A stretch of DNA of 64,000 bases. It comes from Psychroserpens luteolus. Lineage in GTDB: Bacteria; Bacteroidota; Bacteroidia; Flavobacteriales; Flavobacteriaceae. A model generated the notes under the pieces. The model saw only the letters and a list, made by a program, of their open reading frames with translations. It made no database searches and was not told the origin of the DNA. Positions 32,615 to 41,244 of the stretch are shown one piece after another; positions within the stretch are counted from its first letter, which is position 1; every line of letters starts with the position of its first letter. Position numbers and translations under genes: made by a program. The stretch lies in NCBI RefSeq assembly GCF_021032705.1, contig NZ_JAHVXI010000002.1, positions 124,001-188,000 of the forward strand, written 5' to 3'.

Positions 32615-34213
32615 ATGAAATCTAATAGATCATGTCTATTTATGGGACATCCCATAAAAGCAATTGTTTTGTCCATACTTATACTTGGTTTGTCTTGTGA
32701 ACAAAACAAAACGAGTAGTTATGTCGCAGTTCAAGCTCCTCTAGAGTTTAGTTCTAACATACCTGTTGATGTAAACCCTGCCTTGCAAAAAGAGCTTAAA
32801 GATGCAGGCGATATTTACCAACTTAATGAACTTTTTAATATGTACAGTTGGCAAGCTCTTATTGCTATAAACTGGCCATTAAATGAAAATGGTGAAGCTC
32901 GTAAAAATTTCACAGATGAAGGTACACCAACTTGGCTAACATGGAAAGAGGCCTTTCAGGTCTACCGCTTTGATGGGAAAGCACCTGAACCATGGGATAG
33001 TCCACGAACTGATAGTGGTTTAGGACTTCAAACAAATGTATTGAACGATATTGATTCAAGAATCATATTAAATAGTACAACACCAACGCATACAGGTAAC
33101 AACAATATTGCAAATGAAACCGATCAAGCTTTTGCGGGAAAATTATTTGATCAAAATGGTAATGTGGTGGTTTACGAAGTCCTAATGAACAAAGAGGAGT
33201 TTGATTACGTGGTAGAGAATAAGCTTTATAATATTAATGGTCAATTAGAATTTTCTAAAACTAATGTAAATGCCAATTTTCCTAAAGGAGATTATGAAAA
33301 GCAACAATTAGGTGCTGTTGAAATTAAACTAGCCTGGAAAATTTTAGAAGACAACGATTATCAGGAGCGTTATTTTAAAGATGAAGGATATATTATTAAC
33401 GAATCGACTAAAAAACCAGAAAAAGCACTCCTCGGATTAATTGGCTTTCATATAAGTCAAAAAACGCCAACAGGAAAACAATGGGTATGGTCTACATTTG
33501 AACACATTGATAATCTAGATCAAAATACAACCGAAGTCGATGGAGAGATTAAGGTAATTCATCCAACACTCACTAATCCTAATTGCGAGATATGCCCAGT
33601 AAATGTTGATGTTAGTAATAATAAAAACACCTATTTATACCACACTAGTGAGCATGGTAACTATTGGAATGTAACAGGAGATACTTTAAATTATTATACC
33701 GATAGTGCTCAAATGAAAACACAATCTAAACGCATGGTAGATATTCCCGTACGTGTAAAACGAATAAACACCTTAATGCAAGAGTATTTCAAACAGCAAG
33801 GTAGTGTATGGCAATATTATCAGTTAATTGATACGCAATATCCTTTAGATCAAAATGCAAAACCAGGTATAAGCACAGACAGTTTGTATTACATACCAGA
33901 AAGTGTTGTTAACAAGCCAGGAGGTAAGCCAAATTTGGCATTCCTAACAAATATCTCTATGGAAACTTTTTTCCAAGGCGGTAATCAAATAGCAGGACTT
34001 ATGGAAAACTCTCAATCAAATATTACCATTTTTGGTACTGAAAGTTGTATTGGTTGTCACTCTAGCGCATATCTCTTTAATTCATACACATCACAAAACG
34101 GTAAAATGACATTAGGAATTGGATCACAGTTATCAGGAGACTTTAGCTGGTTACTCAAAACTGCACAATGGGATAGAGACCAAAAGAAACCATCACAAGA
34201 AAAACAGGAATAA
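32615..34213 (+). CDS. Lipoprotein with a single c-type haem motif, tyrosinase neighbour
   Basis: This 532-residue protein has a signal peptide and lipobox (LILGLSCEQ). The body (about 40-480) contains many Trp and Tyr residues (MYSWQALIAINWPLN, TPTWLTWKEAFQVYRF) and a Cys pair NCEICP. Near the C-terminus TESCIGCHSSAY is a CxxCH haem c attachment motif. It would be a periplasm-facing monohaem lipoprotein, plausibly accepting or donating electrons for a redox partner. I do not recognise a named family. Its stop shares one base (TAATG) with the next start, and it follows the tyrosinase gene closely. Confidence 0.75.
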   Translation: MKSNRSCLFMGHPIKAIVLSILILGLSCEQNKTSSYVAVQAPLEFSSNIPVDVNPALQKELKDAGDIYQLNELFNMYSWQALIAINWPLNENGEARKNFTDEGTPTWLTWKEAFQVYRFDGKAPEPWDSPRTDSGLGLQTNVLNDIDSRIILNSTTPTHTGNNNIANETDQAFAGKLFDQNGNVVVYEVLMNKEEFDYVVENKLYNINGQLEFSKTNVNANFPKGDYEKQQLGAVEIKLAWKILEDNDYQERYFKDEGYIINESTKKPEKALLGLIGFHISQKTPTGKQWVWSTFEHIDNLDQNTTEVDGEIKVIHPTLTNPNCEICPVNVDVSNNKNTYLYHTSEHGNYWNVTGDTLNYYTDSAQMKTQSKRMVDIPVRVKRINTLMQEYFKQQGSVWQYYQLIDTQYPLDQNAKPGISTDSLYYIPESVVNKPGGKPNLAFLTNISMETFFQGGNQIAGLMENSQSNITIFGTESCIGCHSSAYLFNSYTSQNGKMTLGIGSQLSGDFSWLLKTAQWDRDQKKPSQEKQE

Positions 34214-34677
34214 TGGAAAACACAAAAAAAACAATCTGTTCTTGTAGTAAGCACCATCCTCCTAAACGATTATTAAATAAGAGTGGAAAGAAAACGAGTA
34301 TTCTAAATGTAGTGACTGCAGTAGTACTGTTTTTATTTCCAAAATGCCCAATTTGCTGGGCTGCTTATGCCTCGTTATTTAGTTTTCTAGGCTTAGAACA
34401 AATAAGTTTTAATTCTAATTGGAGTTATATTGTTCTTGGACTATTTTTAGTTGGAAGCTTTTTCTTAATGCGGAAACACTATTTAAATAAATCGTGGTCG
34501 AGCTTAGTTTTATATGGCTTGGGAATGATCATTTTGATGATTTCTTATGGCTTGAATTTTACTGAAAACTGGTGGCTATATGTTGTTTTGGGATTAATTG
34601 TATTGAGCAATCTCTCTGGCAACAGTATTCAAAAAATCATCAAGTTATTTAAACATCCTTTTGCAGCCACAACTTAA
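34213..34677 (+). CDS. Four-helix membrane protein with Cys motifs (MerC-like layout)
   Basis: This 154-residue protein starts with a cytoplasmic, metal-ligand-rich tail (TICSCSKHHPPK). About four transmembrane helices follow, the first containing FPKCPICWAAYAS. A CPxC-type pair in helix 1 of a small four-helix protein resembles MerC-like mercury/metal transporters, though similarity is by layout only. Its start overlaps the stop of the haem lipoprotein gene (TAATG), so the two are translationally coupled. In this context a role in copper handling for the tyrosinase is a reasonable guess. Confidence 0.65.
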   Translation: MENTKKTICSCSKHHPPKRLLNKSGKKTSILNVVTAVVLFLFPKCPICWAAYASLFSFLGLEQISFNSNWSYIVLGLFLVGSFFLMRKHYLNKSWSSLVLYGLGMIILMISYGLNFTENWWLYVVLGLIVLSNLSGNSIQKIIKLFKHPFAATT

Positions 34678-34690
34678 ATCATTGACTAAC

Positions 34691-35377
34691 ATGGAAACTA
34701 AAACAAAACAAACTCAAGAGCTTTTTACTATTGTTATTCCTATTTATGATGGCGTTGATTTGATGGATATTGCAGCACCAAGAGAAATATTTAGTTGGCT
34801 TGCATTTGACAAATCATTTCATAGAGATATCACAATATTATTTGTTGGTGAGCATGAAGGAACCTTTACAACTAACAATGGATTAAAGATTGCAATAGAA
34901 GCCACTTTCAAAGATGATATTGCTTTAAACCCAAACTTGATATGGGTTCCAGGAGGAAGACCAGAGACCTTAGCCGAAATTATCTCTGACCCAAAATCTC
35001 CTTATACGGCATTTGTGAAAAAAGCAGGTTCTAATGCCGATTGGGTATGTTCTGTATGTGAAGGCGCTATTCTTTTAGCAAATACAGGATTGTTAAATGG
35101 ACATAAAATCACAACACATTGGAAATTTGTTAATTGCTTCGGTCGTTACCCAGAAGTGACCGTAGTTAAAGATAATCTGCGTTATCTTAAAAGTGGAAAT
35201 AGAGTGACAGGCGGAGGCATTTCGTCAGGACTAGATGAAGCGCTATATTTAGTCAAGTTAATTGCAGGTGAAGCTAGTGCTATTAAAATTCAACAAACAA
35301 TGCAGTATTATCCTGATCCGCCTGTAAAAAGCAAAATTCCTGAGGCCGGCGCCTGTCCAGTAAAGGGGCTTGCCTAA
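34691..35377 (+). CDS. DJ-1/PfpI-family protein (isonitrile-hydratase-like)
   Basis: From the ATG at 34691 (228 residues) the protein has a single DJ-1/PfpI alpha/beta domain: IVIPIYDGVDLMDIAAPREI at the N-terminus, WVPGGRPETLAE, and the nucleophile elbow SVCEGAILLANTGLLNGH containing the reactive Cys. GGGISSGLDEALYLV follows. The pattern DxxDxxxPxE and VCxGxxxLAxxGLLxG with TTHW resembles isonitrile hydratases and the amidase part of AraC-type regulators. No DNA-binding domain is attached. It lies 13 bases after the membrane protein gene, as the last gene of the tyrosinase operon. Substrate unknown. Confidence 0.85.
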   Translation: METKTKQTQELFTIVIPIYDGVDLMDIAAPREIFSWLAFDKSFHRDITILFVGEHEGTFTTNNGLKIAIEATFKDDIALNPNLIWVPGGRPETLAEIISDPKSPYTAFVKKAGSNADWVCSVCEGAILLANTGLLNGHKITTHWKFVNCFGRYPEVTVVKDNLRYLKSGNRVTGGGISSGLDEALYLVKLIAGEASAIKIQQTMQYYPDPPVKSKIPEAGACPVKGLA

Positions 35378-35570
35378 TAAATTCCAATATTAATTGTCTT
35401 AATAGATTAGCATTAGACTAACATAGTTATAGGTGTGCAACTAATGTTACTATTGAAAGCTATAGTAGGATGAGAATAGACCATAATCTTATGTAATTCA
35501 TTATCAATTCAATATATTTTACTATCTTAGTGTGGATCTCCCTAATAAGAACATATAAAATTGTGAAACA

Positions 35571-36500
35571 ATGAGTTATATGCGTTCTTTTATGGATGAT
35601 TTTGAGGTTTCAATTCCCGAAATTTCTTGTTTAGAAAAAGAAAAAATAGAGGATAATGGTTTCGATATATCAGAATACTACCTTGATTATCTTAATTATA
35701 GTGTGCTACACAATCCTTTACGAAAGTTCCCTTATTTCACTGCTTGTAATATTCATGGCGATCTTTTTAAAAAAATTAATAGAGATGAACTTTTCTCAGG
35801 AAAAGGTGATAAATGGAAAAAAGATGAACGTATTCCAAAAGACACCCAATTAGGGCAAGAACTATACGGAGCAGATAAAAGTGATTTCGATAAAGGCCAT
35901 CTTACGAAGCGAGAAGATGTACAGTGGGCAACAGATCGTAACAAAGCCATTGAAGCAGCCGAATCGACATTTTATTTTACTAATGCTATGCCTCAGGTAG
36001 ATCGACTCAATAGAGGGGTTTGGAGAAGGATTGAAGATTATATTTTGCATCATCAAACCGTAGAAAATGACATTAAAATTAATGTGTTTACAGGACCTGT
36101 TTTTTTTGAAAATGATCCTGATTTTGTAACTAAAGTTAAAGATGATATCATACAAATTCCATATATATTTTGGAAAGTGGTCTATTATAAAATGAATGGT
36201 GTCTTGCAAAGAACAGGGTTTATAACCAGTCAGAAACATCTATTAGAAAAGCGACGAATTGTTAAACCTTCAGTTCGTGCCGAGGCAGAACCAGAAAGTG
36301 ATTTGTTTATGACTTTTAAAGATGCTGAAACGTATCAAGTAAGAGTAGAATTTATCGAGAAAACTTCTGGTCTTTCATTTCAGAAGGCAAATGAAAATTT
36401 TGTAGATAAAACACCCGAAGAGCTTATATTATCTGGTGTTGATGTGCGTTCAGAAGACAATTTAAGTATTGAAAATGTCCGTATTAATATAACGTTATAA
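35571..36500 (+). CDS. Cytoplasmic DNA/RNA non-specific endonuclease (NUC1/EndoG type)
   Basis: This 309-residue protein is a beta-beta-alpha-metal nuclease. The catalytic motif DKGHLTKREDVQWA holds the DRGH-type His. NAMPQVDRLNRGVWRRIEDY supplies the conserved Asn metal ligand and following Glu, and NVFTGPVF closes the fold. Homologues are usually secreted, but here no signal peptide is present, so it would act inside the producing cell. A C-terminal roughly 100-residue extension (about 215-309; VRAEAEPESDLFMTFKDA) is of unknown role. It starts a tight operon with a CHAT protease gene seven bases downstream and a membrane coiled-coil gene. That context suggests regulated self-DNA degradation. 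Confidence 0.9.
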   Translation: MSYMRSFMDDFEVSIPEISCLEKEKIEDNGFDISEYYLDYLNYSVLHNPLRKFPYFTACNIHGDLFKKINRDELFSGKGDKWKKDERIPKDTQLGQELYGADKSDFDKGHLTKREDVQWATDRNKAIEAAESTFYFTNAMPQVDRLNRGVWRRIEDYILHHQTVENDIKINVFTGPVFFENDPDFVTKVKDDIIQIPYIFWKVVYYKMNGVLQRTGFITSQKHLLEKRRIVKPSVRAEAEPESDLFMTFKDAETYQVRVEFIEKTSGLSFQKANENFVDKTPEELILSGVDVRSEDNLSIENVRINITL

Positions 36501-36507
36501 TTTTGTT

Positions 36508-37473
36508 GTGATAAAGATATTATTTATAAAAGTTAATCCTATAGGAACAAAGAATCTCAGGCTCGGTAAAGAAGAGAACGAGATTAGAAATGCGTTGCAG
36601 GTCAGCACAGGTAGAGACGATTTTGAATTTCACACCAGAGATGCCGTTACCATAGAAGATTTGCATCGTGATTTGGAACAGATCAAGCCTAATATTTTGC
36701 ATGTTTCTGGTCATGGAAGTAAAGAAGGTGTACTCTTTTTTAATGATAATGAAGGTTACAAAAAGGAAGTTGATGTCATTAAATTTTGCGACTACTTAGC
36801 AAATTATAAAGCACATGTAACATGTGTATTTCTTAATGCTTGCTTTAGCTTGAACGGGATAGATACATTAGAAAAACAACATGCTCATATAATAGGAATG
36901 CGTGATGAAATTCCTAATGATACAGCTGTAAAGTTTGCCAAGGCATTTTACACATCCCATTTCAATGGAAAATCGGTTAAAGAGTCTTTTAATACTGCCA
37001 AAAGCATTGTGAGTATGGACGATTATGATGAAGATTTGATTCCAAAACTTTTAGCATCAGAACATCTCATAAAAGAAGACGATGACGATAATAAATTGGG
37101 CGAATCTCAATTGAGACTCATATCTGAGGCAGAAATTGAAAATGCTAAAATAGAAAGCAAGCAAAACATAAAAGAGTTTACCATTTGGATGATTGTTCTT
37201 GGCACTATTGCAGTTGTTGGAACCATTTTTTCAATTATATATGATCAAGGCAAATTTCTAACGACTGTTAGTAGTGCTGGCCCTACAAGTATTATTTTCT
37301 TTCCATTTCGCTGGCGAATGACAGAAAAAGAGTGTATTAATGCAATTGCAGAAATGGGTATAAGACGTCTTCAATTTCTTGAACGACCGCAATTAACAGA
37401 TACTGAAATAGAAACATTCAACAAGCAGTTTTTTAAAATAAGAGAACTAAAACTAAAGCGATGGATAAAATAG
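36508..37473 (+). CDS. Membrane-anchored CHAT (caspase-like) protease
   Basis: This 321-residue protein starts at a GTG seven bases after the nuclease stop. Residues 1-170 form a CHAT-type peptidase domain: the catalytic His69 lies in HVSGHGSKEG and the catalytic Cys112 in VFLNACFSLNG, the clan CD His/Cys dyad spacing. HIIGMRDEIPNDTAVKFAKA is typical of the following strand and helix. An acidic linker (about 190-220) leads to a transmembrane helix (about 224-246; IWMIVLGTIAVVGTIFSII) and perhaps a second hydrophobic stretch. A small helical C-terminal domain follows (about 271-321; EKECINAIAEMGIRR), similar in size to death-like adaptor domains. It likely cleaves a partner after sensing a signal. 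Candidate substrates are the flanking gene products. Confidence 0.85.
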   Translation: MIKILFIKVNPIGTKNLRLGKEENEIRNALQVSTGRDDFEFHTRDAVTIEDLHRDLEQIKPNILHVSGHGSKEGVLFFNDNEGYKKEVDVIKFCDYLANYKAHVTCVFLNACFSLNGIDTLEKQHAHIIGMRDEIPNDTAVKFAKAFYTSHFNGKSVKESFNTAKSIVSMDDYDEDLIPKLLASEHLIKEDDDDNKLGESQLRLISEAEIENAKIESKQNIKEFTIWMIVLGTIAVVGTIFSIIYDQGKFLTTVSSAGPTSIIFFPFRWRMTEKECINAIAEMGIRRLQFLERPQLTDTEIETFNKQFFKIRELKLKRWIK

Positions 37474-38531
37474 AAGAACGAATCAAAGAAATTGAAGAAC
37501 GTAATAAAAAATCTAATAAAATAAATTTATTAGTGGGTTTAGTTATTTTACTTGGATTGGCCAGCTTCTACTTTTATAGTGCTCATATCCAAGCAGAAAA
37601 AAACAGACAGATCGCTAACACCAAGCAGGAACTAGAAATAAAAGCATTAGAAAAGAAAAATGAAGAATTAAGAGCCTTAATAGCCGAGCAACAAGTTGAT
37701 TCTATACAGAAATATGCTGTGTATAGTGCAAATGAAGTAAAGGAACAATTGAACGAAATACGGAAATCTACAACTAATACTCAAATCTTGAAATCTGTAG
37801 ATTCTATTGAAACTAGAGTTAATACAATTAAAAAATTCGCATCAGACACTGTTGCCATTCGATACTATAAAAGAAAATTGGATGGAGACGTTGTAGAAAA
37901 AGTAATCAGAGGAATAGAATCTCCTCATTACATTTTTGATTCCATTATAAATGTTGCAGATAGAAATAAGGTAAATACTATTTATTATGGTGATTTAGTC
38001 AAAAAACAATACGCTGAAGAATTGGCATTGCGTTTAAAGAACAGTGGCATTAATATTGTAAATGTCAAGCCTTTTAAAAGTAAAAAAGGATACGATTGGA
38101 AGAAAATTACTGTGCAGATAGAATTTGAGTCAACGAAAGTTGAAGATGCTAAAAATAATGATTGGCAAATACGATTATATTCCTACAAACCAGATCAAAG
38201 AATTAAAAAACGTATTGAATCTCTTATAGGCAAAAGTGGTTTCAAACTGACGGTTTTTCCAGATTGGGAAGAAAAAATGTCTTTTTTTTCAAATAGACCT
38301 ACAGTTTTATATTATACCAATAACAATAGTAAGAGAGCAGAACAAATTGCAAAGCAATTGTTTGAAGCCACAAAAGTTAAATTTAATACTTCTTTAGGCA
38401 AAGGATATGGTGTTTCTGAAAAAGATAAAAACAACTTGTTTATAATACACTATAATGGAGATCCAGATTCAGTTTCAAAATCAAGAATGATAACAAAGCA
38501 ACAACAGCCTATAAAAACTGATAAGTATTAA
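37461..38531 (+). CDS. Membrane coiled-coil protein, third gene of the nuclease/CHAT operon
   Basis: This 356-residue protein has a short charged N-terminus and one transmembrane helix (about 21-39; INLLVGLVILLGLASFYFY). A coiled coil follows (about 44-75; KQELEIKALEKKNEELRALI), then a long helical region. Two alpha/beta segments follow (about 160-215, NTIYYGDLVKKQYAEELALR; and about 280-340, RPTVLYYTNNNSKRAEQIAK), which look like repeats of a LytR_C or SPOR-type fold. The ATG lies inside the end of the CHAT gene (13-base overlap), so translation is coupled. I do not recognise the family. It may be the sensor, the scaffold or the protease substrate. Confidence 0.7.
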   Translation: MDKIEERIKEIEERNKKSNKINLLVGLVILLGLASFYFYSAHIQAEKNRQIANTKQELEIKALEKKNEELRALIAEQQVDSIQKYAVYSANEVKEQLNEIRKSTTNTQILKSVDSIETRVNTIKKFASDTVAIRYYKRKLDGDVVEKVIRGIESPHYIFDSIINVADRNKVNTIYYGDLVKKQYAEELALRLKNSGINIVNVKPFKSKKGYDWKKITVQIEFESTKVEDAKNNDWQIRLYSYKPDQRIKKRIESLIGKSGFKLTVFPDWEEKMSFFSNRPTVLYYTNNNSKRAEQIAKQLFEATKVKFNTSLGKGYGVSEKDKNNLFIIHYNGDPDSVSKSRMITKQQQPIKTDKY

Positions 38532-38569
38532 CAAAATATTAAAGATGACCATGCACGATTAGAAATGCA

Positions 38570-38577
38570 TATCTTTG
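38570..38577 (+). promoter_or_regulatory. Candidate -7 element (TATCTTTG) of the M13 peptidase gene
   Basis: TATCTTTG matches the Bacteroidota -7 consensus and lies 21 bases before the ATG at 38599. It overlaps a TTG at 38575 that would otherwise extend the reading frame, supporting the ATG as start. No -33 element is obvious. Confidence 0.45.
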
Positions 38578-38598
38578 GGTAAACTAATATCACTTTCT

Positions 38599-40629
38599 AT
38601 GAAAACGATTCGTTACCTCTCATTTATTTTACTTGTATTTTTTTCTTGCAAAGACGACAAAACATCTGATAATACCAATACTGATCTTGTTATAAAACCT
38701 GTTGTGTTTGATGGTATAGATGCTTCTATTAAACCAGGGGATGACTTTTTTAATCATGTCAACAAAAACTGGTTTGAAAACGCAGTTATTGCCGATGATC
38801 AAATTGGTGTAGGTGCTTATAGGTTTTTAAACATTCCACAGCAGGAATTATTAAAGACTATTTTGGAAGAGGTATCTCAAAAGGAACATCCTGTAGGTAG
38901 TATAGAACAAAAAGTTGGTGATTTCTTCGCTTCAGGAATGGACACGATAAGTATTAACAAGCGTGGATTAAAACCCATTCAGCCAATTTTAGATAACATT
39001 AATGCAATTAGTGATATTGAAGGAATACTAACTTTTGTTGCAACACAATTAAAGTCTGGAGATTATTCGATGTTGGCTCCATACGTATCACCCGATCAAG
39101 AAAACAGCTCACTAAATATACTACACTTTGCGCAAACAGGATTGGGCTTACCAGACCGTGATTATTACTTTTCAGATAATGTTTCAGTAAAACAAATTCA
39201 AGAGGCTTATAAAACGTATTTAACAACACTTTTTGAACTTGTTGGTGATGCTAATGCTAAAGTAAATGCAGAAACCGTTTACAACATAGAGAAGCAATTG
39301 GCAGAATCACACAAAACTAGAATTGAAAGAAGAGATGTTAAAGCGAACTACAACAAGATATCTGTTTCAGAATTAAATGAAAGCCATAAAAACATTAATT
39401 GGATTGACCTATTACATATTTTGGGGGCAAAAGTCGATTCTGTAGATGTGGCTCAACCAACTTATTATGATAATTTAAATACAATGTTACCATCTGTGTC
39501 TTTAGACCATTGGAAACTTTATTTAAAGGCAAACTCTATTGCGTCTCATGATGATATTTTAAGTCAGCCCTTTCAAGATGCGTCTTTTGAATATTCAAAA
39601 GTACTATCTGGACAATCTGAACAGCAACCACGAGCAAAGCGTATGGTTAGACGAGTAGACGGACAAATAGGATTTGCTCTAGGACAGTTATATGTAAAGC
39701 GCTATTTTAATGAAGATGCAAAAAAACGAGCGTTGGAGTTAGTTAATAATTTCCAAAAAGTACTAGAAAAACGTATTGATAACTTAGATTGGATGAGTGA
39801 TAGTACTAAGGTAAAGGCCAAAGACAAACTTTATGCTATTAATAAAAAAATAGGATATCCAGATGTTTGGCGTACTTATGATGTATCTATTGATCGCAAT
39901 CAATTTTTTGAGAATGTAGTTGCATTACGACAGGACGCCTATCAATATCAATTAGACCAACTTAATAAAGCACCAAATAGAGATCAATGGGGAACAACAC
40001 CCTCTACAGTGACAGCATATTATAATCCGTCACTCAACGAAATTGTATTTCCTGCAGGTATTTTACAAGCGCCTTATTTTGATTTATATGCAGATGATGC
40101 TGCAAATTATGGAGGAATAGGAATGGTTATAGGTCATGAATTTACGCATGCCTTTGATGATCAAGGTGCGCAATTTGATAAAAACGGAAATGTATCAAAT
40201 TGGTGGACCGAAGAAGACTACACAAAATTTAAAGCTAAAACACAACAAATTGTTGAACAATACAACGCATTTACTGTATTAGATAGTGTCCATTTAAAAG
40301 GCGCTTTAACTGTTGGCGAAAATACTGCAGATAATGGTGGCATTGCTATTGCCTATGATGCTTTTAAAATGACAGAACAAGGTCAAGACACAATAAAAAT
40401 AGGAGGTTATACACCAGATCAGCGCTTCTTTTTGTCTATTGCTAATATTTGGCGTGTTAAGATGCGTGAGGCCTACTTACGTAATTATGTTGCCAATGAC
40501 CCTCATTCGCCACCAATTTGGCGTGTTAACGGACCTTTAATGAACTTCACTCCATTTTACGAGGCCTTTGATGTGAAAGCAGGTGAAGCTAATTATAGAG
40601 TAGAGGAGGAACGGATTAAGATTTGGTAA
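38599..40629 (+). CDS. M13-family (neprilysin-like) zinc metallopeptidase, lipoprotein
   Basis: From the ATG at 38599 the protein has 676 residues and a lipobox (LVFFSCKDD), so it is a lipidated envelope protein. The M13 N-terminal helical domain begins IKPGDDFFNHVNKNWFENA, and the catalytic half contains the zinc motif VIGHEFTHAFDDQGAQFD (HExxH) and the third ligand in GENTADNGGIAIAYDAF. FLSIANIWRVKMR and a C-terminal segment with NYRVEEERIKIW are also typical. All catalytic residues are intact. Length matches the family. It degrades oligopeptides in the periplasm or on the surface. It has its own promoter, separate from the nuclease/CHAT operon upstream. Confidence 0.95.
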   Translation: MKTIRYLSFILLVFFSCKDDKTSDNTNTDLVIKPVVFDGIDASIKPGDDFFNHVNKNWFENAVIADDQIGVGAYRFLNIPQQELLKTILEEVSQKEHPVGSIEQKVGDFFASGMDTISINKRGLKPIQPILDNINAISDIEGILTFVATQLKSGDYSMLAPYVSPDQENSSLNILHFAQTGLGLPDRDYYFSDNVSVKQIQEAYKTYLTTLFELVGDANAKVNAETVYNIEKQLAESHKTRIERRDVKANYNKISVSELNESHKNINWIDLLHILGAKVDSVDVAQPTYYDNLNTMLPSVSLDHWKLYLKANSIASHDDILSQPFQDASFEYSKVLSGQSEQQPRAKRMVRRVDGQIGFALGQLYVKRYFNEDAKKRALELVNNFQKVLEKRIDNLDWMSDSTKVKAKDKLYAINKKIGYPDVWRTYDVSIDRNQFFENVVALRQDAYQYQLDQLNKAPNRDQWGTTPSTVTAYYNPSLNEIVFPAGILQAPYFDLYADDAANYGGIGMVIGHEFTHAFDDQGAQFDKNGNVSNWWTEEDYTKFKAKTQQIVEQYNAFTVLDSVHLKGALTVGENTADNGGIAIAYDAFKMTEQGQDTIKIGGYTPDQRFFLSIANIWRVKMREAYLRNYVANDPHSPPIWRVNGPLMNFTPFYEAFDVKAGEANYRVEEERIKIW

Positions 40630-40661
40630 ATAAATCTTCCAAATAATTAATTCAGATAGAT

Positions 40662-41117
40662 ATGACATTTAGAAACGCCAAAAGAGATGATGTTTCGGCT
40701 ATTGTAGCTATGATAGCCGATGATACTCTTGGAAAAAAACGAGAGAATTTTCAAAACCCTTTGCCTAACGTTTACTATTCTGCATTTGATAATATTGATA
40801 GTGATAAAAACCAAATGCTTACTGTTATTGAAAATGATAAAGAAGAAATCATTGGTACATTGCAATTGTCTTTTATTCAATACCTAACCTATCGTGGAGG
40901 CATTAGAGCACAGATTGAAGCTGTTAGAATACGAAAGGATTATAGAGGAACAGGTTTAGGTACCGAACTTTTTAAATGGGCGATTAATAAAGCTAAAGAA
41001 CGAAATGCTCATGTACTACAATTAACTACCGATAAAAAACGACCAGAAGCCATAGAATTTTATAAAAAAATAGGATTTGTGGCATCTCATGAAGGTATGA
41101 AGTTACATCTAAACTAA
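40662..41117 (+). CDS. GNAT-family N-acetyltransferase
   Basis: This 151-residue protein has a complete GNAT fold: an N-terminal strand-helix (TFRNAKRDDVSAIVAMIADD), a central sheet (MLTVIENDKEEIIGTLQLSF), the acetyl-CoA pyrophosphate-binding loop motif A (RKDYRGTGLGTELFKWAI), and the C-terminal LQLTTDKKRPEAIEFYKKIG with the conserved FYxxxGF. It would transfer an acetyl group from acetyl-CoA to an amine whose identity cannot be read here. It starts 32 bases after the M13 peptidase gene and may share its transcript. Confidence 0.92.
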   Translation: MTFRNAKRDDVSAIVAMIADDTLGKKRENFQNPLPNVYYSAFDNIDSDKNQMLTVIENDKEEIIGTLQLSFIQYLTYRGGIRAQIEAVRIRKDYRGTGLGTELFKWAINKAKERNAHVLQLTTDKKRPEAIEFYKKIGFVASHEGMKLHLN

Positions 41118-41210
41118 GTCAATATTAAATAGGTTTAAATACGTAGTAAATATCTATAAAAATGTTCAAATTTGAGAAAAGTGCAAACTGTCTTTTATTT
41201 TAATAGCTAT

Positions 41211-41239
41211 TTTGTTTTAATTTTAAAGCTGTAACTTCG
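41211..41239 (+). promoter_or_regulatory. Candidate Bacteroidota promoter (TTTG-N17-TAACTTCG)
   Basis: TTTG at 41211-41214 and TAACTTCG at 41232-41239 (one mismatch to TAnnTTTG) are 17 bases apart. The ATG at 41245 is only six bases further on, so the mRNA of the TPR regulator gene may be leaderless. Confidence 0.42.
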
Positions 41240-41244
41240 GTAGA

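Noticed and set aside
35511-35545. Possible third copy of the leader element before the nuclease gene (AATATATTT then ATCTCCCTAAT)
   Set aside because: The block spacing is 24 rather than 35 bases, the CU-rich block is truncated, and no hairpin lies between. The resemblance is too weak to claim.
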